From: Streptomyces sp. NBC_01217
GTDB taxonomy: Bacteria; Actinomycetota; Actinomycetes; Streptomycetales; Streptomycetaceae
Reading direction: 5' to 3'
Assembly (NCBI RefSeq): GCF_035994185.1
Contig: NZ_CP108538.1
Span: 2,976,001 to 3,040,000 of the forward strand
DNA: 64,000 nucleotides
Positions 45,647-53,886 of this stretch are shown here, in pieces. Made by a program: the position numbers and the translations under genes. Under the pieces are notes generated by a model, which was not told the DNA's origin, did not search any database, and saw only the letters and a program-made list of their open reading frames with translations. How positions within the stretch are numbered: the first letter of the stretch is position 1; every line of letters starts with the position of its first letter.

Positions 45647-47692
45647 TCAGCCGCTCACACGTTCGCCGAGGTTTCTCTCCAGGCCCGCGTTCCGGGCCTC
45701 CGCCCTCGCCGCGAGCGCCTTCACCGCCGTGTTGAACTGCACGATCGAGGTGGGCTCGTCCGGGCCGAGGAGGTACTCCTTCAGCTCGCGCCGGTCGGCG
45801 GCCAGGGTGTCCGCGGCGGGATCCGCCACCGCGTCGAGCAGGGCGTCCAGCTCGGTAGCGGCATTGGACAGGATGACCGCAGCACGGACCGCGGTGTTCT
45901 GCCTGCGGAACTCGTCCTCACCGAGTGCGGCCGAATCGGTGACCGCGTACGGCTTGCCGCTCGCGATGAAGTCCGACACCACGCTGGAGATGTCGGAGAC
46001 CATGGCGTCGGACTCGTTGAAGCAGTCGTACAGACGCATCCGGGCGCCCGTGATGACCTTGTGCTCCCACCAGCCGAGCGCACGCCAGGAGGCCGCGTTC
46101 CACTCGTCCTTGAGCCGCGCGATCTCGGCCTCGCGTGCCGGATCGGCCAGCGAGTCGCGAGACGTCTCGGCCTCGTCACCGGCGACGTTACCGCCGCTCG
46201 ACAGCGTATCGATACGCGTCTCGATACGGGTCAGCTCGGCCCGCGCCTCGGCCTGCACCGCCTGAAGCGCCGCCGATTCCCCCGCCCAGCGCGGGTCGGC
46301 CGCACGCTCGGCGGCGGCCTTCTCGATCAGCGCGGTGATCCGCTGGTGCACGGCCTTGGCCTTGGCGTTGCGGGTACCGGTGAAGGGGTGCGGCTTGTAG
46401 AGGAGCCGCACCGGCTTGTCGGAGTTCAGCAGCCGCTTGACGATGTTCTCGCCGGCCAGCAGCAGCGAGGTGTTGCCCGGGTTGTCGTCCCAGCCCTCCC
46501 AGGTGGGGGCGTACAGCACGGTCGGGATCGGGTTCTTCGGCGCGCCGGTCCACGACTTGATGGAGGCCAGCTGCGGGCGGCCCACCTCGACGATGTCCTC
46601 GTCGCGCACACCGACATCGGCCAGCGCGTAACGGTCACGGCCTGCCCGGCCCGCGGTCCACACCTCGTCGTAGGCCTTGCTGTACGGGTTGACGCTGGCG
46701 AGCTTGTCGCTGTCGCCGTGGCCGATGAAGACGTGCTTCATCGTCGGCACCCGCAGCAGGTGGATGTTCTTGCCGACGTTGGCCGCGTAGAGCGCGACCC
46801 GTACCGACGAGAGATCCAGATTCATCAGGTGCACGCCACCGGGCACACAGAGCACAGGCACCGCTGTCGTGCTCAGCTGGGGCAGTATCGCGCGTTCACG
46901 CAGCAGGATCAGCGGGCGCCCGTCGACCTGCGCCATGGTCTCCAGCCACATGTTGACCTGGTAGGCCGATTCCTTGGAGCCGGAGAAGTAGAGGGCCACG
47001 TCCGGCTGGTACTCGCGCAGCCAGGTGCTCACCGCGCCCAGCACCTTGGCATCGGGGGCCACGAGCCGCTTCGGACGGATGTACGGGACGAGCGCCGCGA
47101 GGTAGCCGACCGCGAACACCAGCGTGAGGGCGAGGCCCGCGTAGGCGAAGCCGAACACCCCGGTCTCGATCGCGACCAGCACACCCGCCACCGCGAAGAC
47201 GTCCAGGTGGAGCATCTTCTCGGCGGAACGGTTCATCAGAAGCGCCGGCGGGGCGTCCGGGATCCGCACCTGCTCCAGGTCGACGTTGCGCGTGATCACC
47301 GGGAGCTTGCGACGGAGCTTGATGAGGGTGACCGTCGCGGTCTGCGGCGCCTGGAGCCCGTAGAAGGCCAGCAGGCCGGCGACCGTCACATAGAAGAGCG
47401 TCTGCTCTCCGTACCCCATGCGGGAGAGCAGCAGGATCAGCAGCAGCTGGCGCACCAGGAAGCGGATCGAGAGCCCTGCGCGGACCGCGGCGAGCCGGTT
47501 GACCAGGTAGCTGCCGCAGTGATGCAGATACTGATCGGCCAGATAGGTCACCGCGGCAGCGCCTGCGAAGAACCACAGATTGGGGATTATCGCCGCGAGC
47601 ATTATGCACGGGAATCCCAGAGCCAGGAGGAGAGCGGCGGCCAGCTCCGAACCGCTGCCCACTCGAGCCATGCGAATGGCTTTCGAAATCAC
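45647..47692 (-). CDS. Membrane-anchored TagF/TarL-like polyol-phosphate transferase
   Basis: 681 residues. The N-terminal 240 residues carry five or six hydrophobic segments. The C-terminal domain is of the CDP-glycerol glycerophosphotransferase family: VPTMKHVFIGHGDSDKLAS (the WHG-like motif), PTVLYAPTWEGWDDNPGN, KPHPFTG, and SDAMVSDISSVVSDF (the DYSS-like motif near the end). An extra, charged helical insert of about 90 residues lies between KPHPFTG and SDISS. It would polymerise polyol-phosphate from CDP-polyol, likely CDP-ribitol made by the next gene. GTG 47690-47692 with GGGAGC upstream is chosen. Confidence 0.85.
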   Translation of the reverse strand: MISKAIRMARVGSGSELAAALLLALGFPCIMLAAIIPNLWFFAGAAAVTYLADQYLHHCGSYLVNRLAAVRAGLSIRFLVRQLLLILLLSRMGYGEQTLFYVTVAGLLAFYGLQAPQTATVTLIKLRRKLPVITRNVDLEQVRIPDAPPALLMNRSAEKMLHLDVFAVAGVLVAIETGVFGFAYAGLALTLVFAVGYLAALVPYIRPKRLVAPDAKVLGAVSTWLREYQPDVALYFSGSKESAYQVNMWLETMAQVDGRPLILLRERAILPQLSTTAVPVLCVPGGVHLMNLDLSSVRVALYAANVGKNIHLLRVPTMKHVFIGHGDSDKLASVNPYSKAYDEVWTAGRAGRDRYALADVGVRDEDIVEVGRPQLASIKSWTGAPKNPIPTVLYAPTWEGWDDNPGNTSLLLAGENIVKRLLNSDKPVRLLYKPHPFTGTRNAKAKAVHQRITALIEKAAAERAADPRWAGESAALQAVQAEARAELTRIETRIDTLSSGGNVAGDEAETSRDSLADPAREAEIARLKDEWNAASWRALGWWEHKVITGARMRLYDCFNESDAMVSDISSVVSDFIASGKPYAVTDSAALGEDEFRRQNTAVRAAVILSNAATELDALLDAVADPAADTLAADRRELKEYLLGPDEPTSIVQFNTAVKALAARAEARNAGLERNLGERVSG

Positions 47693-47759
47693 GAAGTACC
47701 GCTCCCGAGGATGCCGACTGATTACCTTGCGGGGGAAATGTGAAGGCAGAGCTTCACGA

Positions 47760-47805
47760 ATTCGGACCCCTGCACACGCTGAGTGCGATTTGCAGGGGTC
47801 CGAAT
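47760..47805 (-). terminator. Terminator after the CDP-ribitol synthase gene
   Basis: 15-bp stem ATTCGGACCCCTGCA with its exact complement around a 16-base loop, 20 bases after the stop codon. Confidence 0.85.
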
Positions 47806-47824
47806 AGTCGATTGTCAAGCAGTA

Positions 47825-49324
47825 TTACACATCGGCCTGTCGATCCAGCACAGCGGCCAGGGCCTGTTCGAAGTCCGATGCCTCGGATGCACCACGCGTC
47901 GGGTCCTGCTGCCTTACGTCGATGACATGGCCGGTCATCTCGGAGAGCAGGACGTCCAGGGAGGTCCTGGCGACCGCCTCGGAGGAGAGCAGCGTGCCCG
48001 CGGGCTCGTCGCCGAATGCCTTGGTGCGCATCGGCGTGGCGGTCCGCTCGGGGTTCACGCAGTTCACCCGCACTCCGTCGCCCGCCCACTCGTCCGAGAG
48101 CGCCTGGGTGAGGTTGACCATGGCGGCCTTGGTCGAGGAGTAGAGGCTGTACTCCGCGCGGCCCCGGGTGTAGCTGCTGGAGGTGTAGAGCAGCAGCTGG
48201 CCCTTGGTCTCGGCGAGGTACTTGTACGAGGCACGGGCGATCTGCACGGGTGCCAGGTAGTTGACGTTCAGCGCTTCCTGGATGGTCGTGTTGTCCGTCT
48301 CGGCCAGCTTGCCGATGCGCAGGACGCCCGCGGTGTTGATCACGTAGTCGACGCGGCCGGTGTCGGCGTACGCCTTGGAGAGCGCGTCGTCGATGTGCTC
48401 CGGGTTCTCCACGTGCGTACCGGTGGTGGAGCGGCCCAGGGCGTAGACGGTGGCGCCGTAGGACTCGGCGAGTGTCGCGATGTCCGCGCCGATGCCGTAC
48501 GAGCCGCCGAAGACGACAAGGGTCTTGCCGGTGAGCAGCTCACGGTAGGCGGCGTCGTCGGTCGGCTGCGGGACGGCCGTGGAGGCCAGCTGGAAGAGCT
48601 TGTCCGCGATGAAGACGTCGACCGGCTGGGTCACCTTCATGTTGTACTCGTCGCCCGCGACGACGTAGATCGGTACGTCGGGGAGGTACTTCAGGACGAC
48701 CGAGCAGTCGTCGGTGGCCTGGAAGTTCGGGTCGCCCGCGGCGACCTCGTACGCCCTGCGGATGGTGGAGAGCTTGAAGGCCTGCGGAGTCTGGCCGCGG
48801 CGCAGCCGCGAGCGGTCGGGCACGTCGGTGATGAACTCGCCGTCGCCGCCATGGGTGCGGGTCACGATGATCGTGTCCGCGGACGGGATGGCGACGTCGA
48901 CGGCCTGGTAGCGGTCCAGGGCGTCGACGCAGTCCTTGATGACGCGCTGCGAGAGCAGGGGGCGCACGGCGTCGTGGAAGAGGACGTTGCGGTCCTCGCC
49001 CTCGGCCAGGCCCTCGCCGAGCGCCGCGATGGCACGCTCGGTGGTCTCGTTACGGGTGGAGCCGCCCTCGATCACCCTGGTGACCTTGGTCAGTCCGGCC
49101 TTGGCGACGATCTTCTCCACGTCGGGCACATAGCCCGGCGCCATCAGCACGATGATGTCGTCGATGGAGTCGGCCTGCTGGAAGATCGACAGTGTGTGCT
49201 CGATGACGGCCTTGCCCGCGATCTTCAGCAGCTGCTTGGGGATGGACAGACCCACGCGCTGGCCGGTGCCGCCGGCGAGCACGACTGCTGTGGTTCGGGC
49301 TTTGGCTATGTGCTGAGCAGACAC
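47825..49324 (-). CDS. Fused cytidylyltransferase-SDR reductase, CDP-ribitol synthase
   Basis: 499 residues. Residues 1-240 are IspD/TarI-like: TTAVVLAGGTGQRVGLSIPKQL, VLFHDAVRPLLS and RRGQTPQAFKLS. Residues 255-499 are a short-chain dehydrogenase: TLVVFGGSYGIGADI (NADPH site), NTAGVLRIGKL, SSSYTRGRAEYSLYSSTKAAM (Tyr-Lys). This is the order of Haemophilus Bcs1, which reduces ribulose-5-phosphate and activates it to CDP-ribitol. TarI and TarJ of Gram-positive bacteria are separate proteins. GTG 49322-49324 with AGGT upstream. It lies next to the TagF-like polymerase. Confidence 0.88.
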   Translation of the reverse strand: MSAQHIAKARTTAVVLAGGTGQRVGLSIPKQLLKIAGKAVIEHTLSIFQQADSIDDIIVLMAPGYVPDVEKIVAKAGLTKVTRVIEGGSTRNETTERAIAALGEGLAEGEDRNVLFHDAVRPLLSQRVIKDCVDALDRYQAVDVAIPSADTIIVTRTHGGDGEFITDVPDRSRLRRGQTPQAFKLSTIRRAYEVAAGDPNFQATDDCSVVLKYLPDVPIYVVAGDEYNMKVTQPVDVFIADKLFQLASTAVPQPTDDAAYRELLTGKTLVVFGGSYGIGADIATLAESYGATVYALGRSTTGTHVENPEHIDDALSKAYADTGRVDYVINTAGVLRIGKLAETDNTTIQEALNVNYLAPVQIARASYKYLAETKGQLLLYTSSSYTRGRAEYSLYSSTKAAMVNLTQALSDEWAGDGVRVNCVNPERTATPMRTKAFGDEPAGTLLSSEAVARTSLDVLLSEMTGHVIDVRQQDPTRGASEASDFEQALAAVLDRQADV

Positions 49325-49611
49325 AGACGACCTACCTTGAGGGCTGGGAGATACAGCGATGGTTGCACTCTCCGTTACCGTCTCGCAAGGCGGACGTCGG
49401 CTGCTGCATGCCGTGGCGACACCTTCTGTTGCCCTGCGATCAGGGCGAATACCGGAATCAGCGCTTCCTGACCGAGTGATCGACGCCACACGGTTGAGCG
49501 GCATGAATCACCCTTGAGCAGGCATCGCTTCACCATTTGCGTGACTCCGAGGGCACGCCCGGCCGCCGGACGGGCTTGCGGAACAAGCCCGTCCGGCGGC
49601 CGGCACACGGT
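49325..49611. other. Intergenic region, right edge of the first glycan island
   Basis: Contains the obgE terminator at 49562-49600 and probably the promoter for the CDP-ribitol synthase gene. Minus-strand codons from 49608 to 49375 stay open but begin inside the hairpin and look non-coding. Confidence 0.5.
49562..49600 (-). terminator. obgE terminator hairpin
   Basis: 17-base arms (GCCGCCGGACGGGCTTG and its complement) with loop CGGAA, 12 bases after the obgE stop. Confidence 0.85.
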
Positions 49612-51048
49612 CTAGAACGGGTTGAAGTCGTCGAACTCGCGCTGCACCTCGTCGCGTTCGGCCTCGCGGTCGCGACGGCGCTGTGCCGCCGGGCGCGGCG
49701 CTTCGAGGCGGTGGTCCTCGCCACGCCGGCCGAGCATCTCCGCACCCGCCGCCATGGTCGGCTCCCAGTCGAAGACGACCGCGTTGTCCTCGGCGCCGAT
49801 GGCCACGCCGTCACCCGCACGGGCGCCGGCCTTCATCAGTTCGGCCTCGACGCCGAGACGGTTGAGGCGGTCCGCCAGGTAGCCGACGGCCTCGTCGTTG
49901 TTGAAGTCCGTCTGCCGGACCCAGCGCTCCGGCTTCTCGCCGCGCACCCGGTAGATGCCGTCCTCCTCCAGCGTGACGGTGAAGCCCGCGTCGTCGACGG
50001 CCTTCGGACGGATGACGATCCGGGTCGCCACCTCCACGGGCTTGGCGGCGCGCGCCTCGGCGACGATGCCCGCGAGCGCGAAGGAGAGCTCCTTCAGACC
50101 GGTACGCGCGACGGCCGACGCCTCGAAGACGCGGTAGCCGCGCGCCTCCAGGTCGGGACGGATCATGTCGGCGAGGTCATGGCCGTCCGGGATGTCGATC
50201 TTGTTGAGGACGACGATGCGGGGCCGGTCCTCCAGGCCGCCGTACTGCTTCAGCTCCTCCTCGATCATGTCGAGGTCGGAGACCGGGTCGCGGTCGGATT
50301 CCAGCGTCGCGGTGTCCAGTACGTGTACGAGCACCGAGCAGCGCTCCACGTGCCGCAGGAACTCCAGGCCGAGGCCGCGTCCCTGGCTGGCGCCCGGGAT
50401 CAGGCCCGGGACGTCGGCGATGGTGTAGACGGTGCTGCCCGCGGTGACCACGCCGAGGTTCGGCACGAGGGTCGTGAACGGGTAGTCGGCGATCTTCGGC
50501 TTGGCCGCCGACAGGACGGAGATCAGCGAGGACTTGCCGGCGCTCGGGTAGCCCACCAGCGCGACATCGGCGACGGTCTTGAGCTCCAGGACGATGTCGC
50601 GGTCCTCACCGGGCTCGCCGAGCAGCGCGAAGCCGGGGGCCTTGCGGCGGGCGGAGGCCAGCGCGGCGTTGCCGAGGCCGCCGCGGCCGCCCTGGCCCGC
50701 TACGAACGTGGTGCCCTGGCCGACCAGGTCCGCCAGTACGTTGCCGTTCCGGTCGAGCACGACCGTGCCGTCGGGCACGGGCAGGACCAGGTCCTGCCCG
50801 TCCTTGCCGGAACGGTTGTCGCCCGCGCCGGGCTGGCCGTTGGTGGCCTTGCGGTGGGGGCTGTGGTGATAGTCGAGGAGCGTGGTGACGGACTGGTCGA
50901 CGACCAGGGTCACATCGCCGCCACGGCCGCCGTTGCCGCCGTCCGGACCGCCGAGCGGTTTGAACTTCTCACGGTGAACGGAGGCGCAGCCGTGGCCCCC
51001 GTTACCCGCGGCGACATACAGATCGACGCGGTCCACGAAGGTGGTCAT
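49612..51048 (-). CDS. obgE: Obg-type GTPase
   Basis: 478 residues. Obg fold ([34 protein letters not shown]), G1 [12 protein letters not shown]3 DVPGLI, G4 NKIDIPD, and a C-terminal OCT domain ([26 protein letters not shown]) followed by a disordered tail. Obg binds the 50S subunit and links GTP/ppGpp level to growth and, in Streptomyces, to sporulation. ATG 51046-51048 with GAGGTT upstream. Confidence 0.97.
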   Translation of the reverse strand: MTTFVDRVDLYVAAGNGGHGCASVHREKFKPLGGPDGGNGGRGGDVTLVVDQSVTTLLDYHHSPHRKATNGQPGAGDNRSGKDGQDLVLPVPDGTVVLDRNGNVLADLVGQGTTFVAGQGGRGGLGNAALASARRKAPGFALLGEPGEDRDIVLELKTVADVALVGYPSAGKSSLISVLSAAKPKIADYPFTTLVPNLGVVTAGSTVYTIADVPGLIPGASQGRGLGLEFLRHVERCSVLVHVLDTATLESDRDPVSDLDMIEEELKQYGGLEDRPRIVVLNKIDIPDGHDLADMIRPDLEARGYRVFEASAVARTGLKELSFALAGIVAEARAAKPVEVATRIVIRPKAVDDAGFTVTLEEDGIYRVRGEKPERWVRQTDFNNDEAVGYLADRLNRLGVEAELMKAGARAGDGVAIGAEDNAVVFDWEPTMAAGAEMLGRRGEDHRLEAPRPAAQRRRDREAERDEVQREFDDFNPF

Positions 51049-51141
51049 GGTTGGAACCTCCAGTTACATACATGCAGAAATGTCTCACTCGCGCTGTCCC
51101 CACGTGGGAGAAAGCCGTCTCTCATGGGAGAAACACGCGAA

Positions 51142-51180
51142 AGGCGGACCCGCTTCCCGTACGGGAAGTGAGGTCCGCCT
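51142..51180 (-). terminator. Hairpin between rpmA and obgE
   Basis: AGGCGGACC and GGTCCGCCT enclosing an inner stem CTTCCCGT-ACGGGAAG, 30 bases after rpmA. It may reduce transcription into obgE. Confidence 0.75.
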
Positions 51181-51210
51181 CCGCAGAAACCGCTCGACGA
51201 GCGCCGAAAG

Positions 51211-51468
51211 TCAGCCGGCGATCGGAACGATGTTCACGACCTTGCGGCCACGGTGCGTGCCGAACTCGACCGCACCGGCGGCGAGTGCGAACAGCGTGTC
51301 GTCGCCGCCACGGCCGACGCCCGTGCCCGGGTGGAAGTGGGTGCCGCGCTGGCGGACCAGGATCTCACCGGCGTTGACGGCCTGACCGCCGAAGCGCTTC
51401 ACGCCGAGCCGCTGAGCATTGGAATCGCGCCCGTTCCGGGTGGACGATGCGCCCTTCTTGTGTGCCAT
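51211..51468 (-). CDS. rpmA: 50S ribosomal protein L27
   Basis: 85 residues starting [29 protein letters not shown], the L27 signature. Its N-terminus reaches the peptidyl transferase centre. ATG at 51466-51468 with GAGGAG upstream. 14 bases after rplU. Confidence 0.97.
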   Translation of the reverse strand: MAHKKGASSTRNGRDSNAQRLGVKRFGGQAVNAGEILVRQRGTHFHPGTGVGRGGDDTLFALAAGAVEFGTHRGRKVVNIVPIAG

Positions 51469-51482
51469 GTCTCCTCAGTCCC

Positions 51483-51803
51483 TTACTTCGCAGCCGCGGG
51501 GATACCGGTGACCTTGATCGCCGTGTACTGCTGGCGGTGACCCTGGCGACGGCGGTAGCCGGTCTTGTTCTTGTAGCGAAGGATGTCGATCTTCGCGCCC
51601 TTGTGGTGGTCCACGACCTCGGCCTGGACCTTGATCCCGGCCAGCACCCACGGGTCGCTGGTCACGGCGTCGCCGTCGACCACGAGCAGGGTCGAGAGCT
51701 CGACCGTGTCGCCAACCTGGGCAGTGGAAATCTTGTCAACCTCAACGATGTCACCGACAGCAACCTTGTGCTGGCGGCCACCGCTGCGCACGATGGCGTA
51801 CAC
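51483..51803 (-). CDS. rplU: 50S ribosomal protein L21
   Basis: 106 residues: [47 protein letters not shown] at the end, typical of L21. Binds 23S rRNA. GTG at 51801-51803. Usually rne lies directly upstream; here about 12 kb separate them. Confidence 0.97.
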   Translation of the reverse strand: MYAIVRSGGRQHKVAVGDIVEVDKISTAQVGDTVELSTLLVVDGDAVTSDPWVLAGIKVQAEVVDHHKGAKIDILRYKNKTGYRRRQGHRQQYTAIKVTGIPAAAK

Positions 51804-52219
51804 GCGGATCTCTCTCTCGCTCGGAACGGATCCCCTGATGCCAGCCGCCCGCACAGGCCGAAGCCCGCGACGATCCGGAAGGATGAGCGGCCTCTCCTGA
51901 CGGACGGATCCAGCAGGAGGAATGTGCTCAGGGGTGGGCGCGCATGGGAAACACGCCGATGGACAAGATTACGGGGCCGCACACCGGCGGTCAAACCGGA
52001 CCCCCGCGGACCGGCCCGGCCATCGCGCATCCGCTGACACACAGAGTTGACCGACTGTTCTGGGGTGCTGATGCGGAATCCCACAGCCCTGGGGATTCCT
52101 GTGCTCCGGCAGACCACGACATGCTCCCTCGACCCTTGGCGCGGTCACCTCCTGATCAGTGGGCCCGGGAACGACGTAGGCTCACCAATCGACGACGTAC
52201 TCGGAGAGGCAGACGTTCA
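51804..52219. promoter_or_regulatory. Divergent region rplU / N-acetyltransferase
   Basis: 416 bases without a gene. It holds the rplU-rpmA(-obgE) leader on the minus strand and the acetyltransferase promoter on the plus strand. One inverted repeat GAATCCC-9-GGGATTC lies at 52076-52098. It is the left edge of the second glycan island. Confidence 0.45.
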
Positions 52220-52822
52220 GTGAATTACAGGGTCCAGCCCACCGCCCAGGTCGACGACTCCGCCGAGATCGGGGCCGGGAGCAGCGTCTGGGAGCTCGCC
52301 CAGATCCGCGAAGGGGCCCGCCTCGGGGAGGGCTGCGTGGTCGGCCGCGGTGCCTATGTCGGCACCGGCGTCCAGATCGGCAACAACGTCAAGCTGCAGA
52401 ACTACGCCCTCGTGTACGAGCCGGCCGAACTCGCCGACGGCGTCTTTGTCGGCCCGGCAGCGGTCTTCACCAACGACCACAACCCACGCTCCGTCGACCC
52501 CGACGGCAAGCAGAAGCGCGGCGGTGACTGGGAGGCCGTCGGCGTCAAGGTCGCCGAGGGCGCCTCAGTCGGCGCCCGCTCGGTGTGCGTCGCCCCGGTC
52601 CACATCGGCCGCTGGGCAATGGTCGCGGCCGGCGCAGTGGTCACCCGCGATGTCCCGGACTTCGCTCTGGTAGTCGGTGTCCCGGCCCGACAGGTCGGTT
52701 GGGTGGGCCGTGCAGGCGTGAAGCTCGTGGCGCGCGATGGCGAGCAGGACGTCTGGGAATGCCCGCAGACCGGTGCGCTGTACGAGGAGAAGGCCGGGGT
52801 GCTGACGGAGCGCACTCCATAG
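52220..52822 (+). CDS. Hexapeptide-repeat N-acetyltransferase, WbpD-like
   Basis: 200 residues, left-handed beta-helix: many [LIV]GxxxxV turns (GAGSSVWELAQIREGARLGEG, VQIGNNVKLQNYALVYEPAEL, ...) with ND(H)NPRS-type active-site loop TNDHNPRSVDPDG. This layout is that of WbpD/WlbB enzymes, which N-acetylate the 3-amino group of UDP-GlcNAc(3NH2)A. The needed dehydrogenase, oxidoreductase and aminotransferase are at 58.4-63.5 kb. GTG 52220. Followed by a partial copy of itself. Confidence 0.86.
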   Translation: MNYRVQPTAQVDDSAEIGAGSSVWELAQIREGARLGEGCVVGRGAYVGTGVQIGNNVKLQNYALVYEPAELADGVFVGPAAVFTNDHNPRSVDPDGKQKRGGDWEAVGVKVAEGASVGARSVCVAPVHIGRWAMVAAGAVVTRDVPDFALVVGVPARQVGWVGRAGVKLVARDGEQDVWECPQTGALYEEKAGVLTERTP

Positions 52823-53294
52823 CCTTACGGAAGCAGGGTCAGCACGATGACGCGTTGGGTTTGACGACGGTGAAGCGCCGGTGACCGACGGTGGCGACGC
52901 GGTCGGCGTGAAAAGTGTTCCGCGACTTCGGCTGTGTGGGCGCGTCCGACCTTCTCCGTGCTTCCGGTGATCCGCTGCGCGTTTTCGCGCGCCCTGACCG
53001 CCGGCCGCCCGCGGTGGAGGAGCCGAAAGCGGGCCGAGTGGGCGGCCGTGCCGCGCGCGACCCGCGTCAGCGGTCACCTTGAAGACATAGAAAAGATGTT
53101 GGACCCATCCCGCCTCGGCGATACGTCGTGGCTGATGGCCGACTACTCAACGAAAGTGACCTTGGCGTGGTCGGTGACGACGCGTCTGAAGAGGATGTGG
53201 CCGGTGCGCCCGGTATGGCGAAGCACCCAGTCCTGTGCGGCTTCCTGCTCGTCGCGGGGTCCGGATTCAGCGTCACAATTCGGGGTCAAGGCCC
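52823..53294. other. Intergenic stretch between the two acetyltransferase copies
   Basis: 472 bases with no supported gene. A short minus-strand frame (about 53143-53290, ending VTDHAKVTFVE) and a minus-strand tail near 52835-52930 (…VGHRRFTVVKPNASSC) read as protein-like fragments, perhaps remnants, but without starts or recognisable families. Confidence 0.45.
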
Positions 53295-53790
53295 GTTGCG
53301 TAGTCGGCCGCGGCGCGTACGTCGGCACGGGCGTACGGATCGGCAACAACGTCAAGCTGCAGAACTACGCCCTCGTGTACGAACCCGCCGAACTCGGTGA
53401 CGGCGTCTTCGTCGGGCCAGCCGTGGTCCTCACCAACGGCCACAACCCGCGATCGGTCGATTCTGACGGCAGGCAGAAGCGCGGCGGCGACTGGGAGGCC
53501 GTCGGAGTGAAGGTCGCCGAGGGTGCCTCACTCGGTGCGCGGTCCGTGTGTGTCGCCCCGGTACGGGCTGGCCGGTGGGCCATGGTGGCGGCCGGGGCCG
53601 TGGTCACCAAGGATGTCCTGGACTTCGCGCTGGCTGTCGGGGTACCTGCCCGGCAGATCGGCTGGGTGGGGCGTAGCGGGGTCCGACTGGTGGCGCGCGA
53701 GGGTGAGCCGGACGTGTGGGAGTGCCCGCAGACCGGTGCGCTGTACGAGGAGAAGGACGGGGTACTCACGGAACGCCGAGCCGGGCCGCA
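53295..53790 (+). pseudogene. 5'-truncated second copy of the N-acetyltransferase
   Basis: From TGCGTAGTCGGCCG onward it is closely similar to the intact gene (from CVVGRG to LTER), matching most bases, and the reading frame is intact. The first 39 residues are missing and no start codon is positioned to replace them. The 3' end lacks the original stop after LTER and runs through a terminator hairpin to 53890. Substitutions include ND to NG in the active-site loop (TNGHNPRSVD). Confidence 0.82.
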
Positions 53791-53828
53791 TTCCTGCCCG
53801 GCGGCTCTCTGCGGCCAGACAGGAAGCG

Positions 53829-53871
53829 GCAGGGGCCGCGGCCCGGTAATGAACCGGGCCCTGGCCCCTGC
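53829..53871. terminator. Hairpin at the end of the glycan operon
   Basis: GCAGGGGCC/GGCCCCTGC outer stem with GCCCGG/CCGGGC inner stem. It lies just past the last minus-strand glycosyltransferase and inside the read-through of the truncated acetyltransferase copy. Confidence 0.75.
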
Positions 53872-53886
53872 GCACGGTCGTGGACT

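Noticed and set aside
49375..49608. A 77-codon minus-strand frame between the CDP-ribitol synthase gene and obgE
   Set aside because: It begins within a terminator hairpin, has no ribosome site and no protein-like features.
53143..53355. Minus-strand frame between the acetyltransferase copies as a gene
   Set aside because: It has no supported start, and part of it is antisense to the duplicated region. It may be a remnant but cannot be named.
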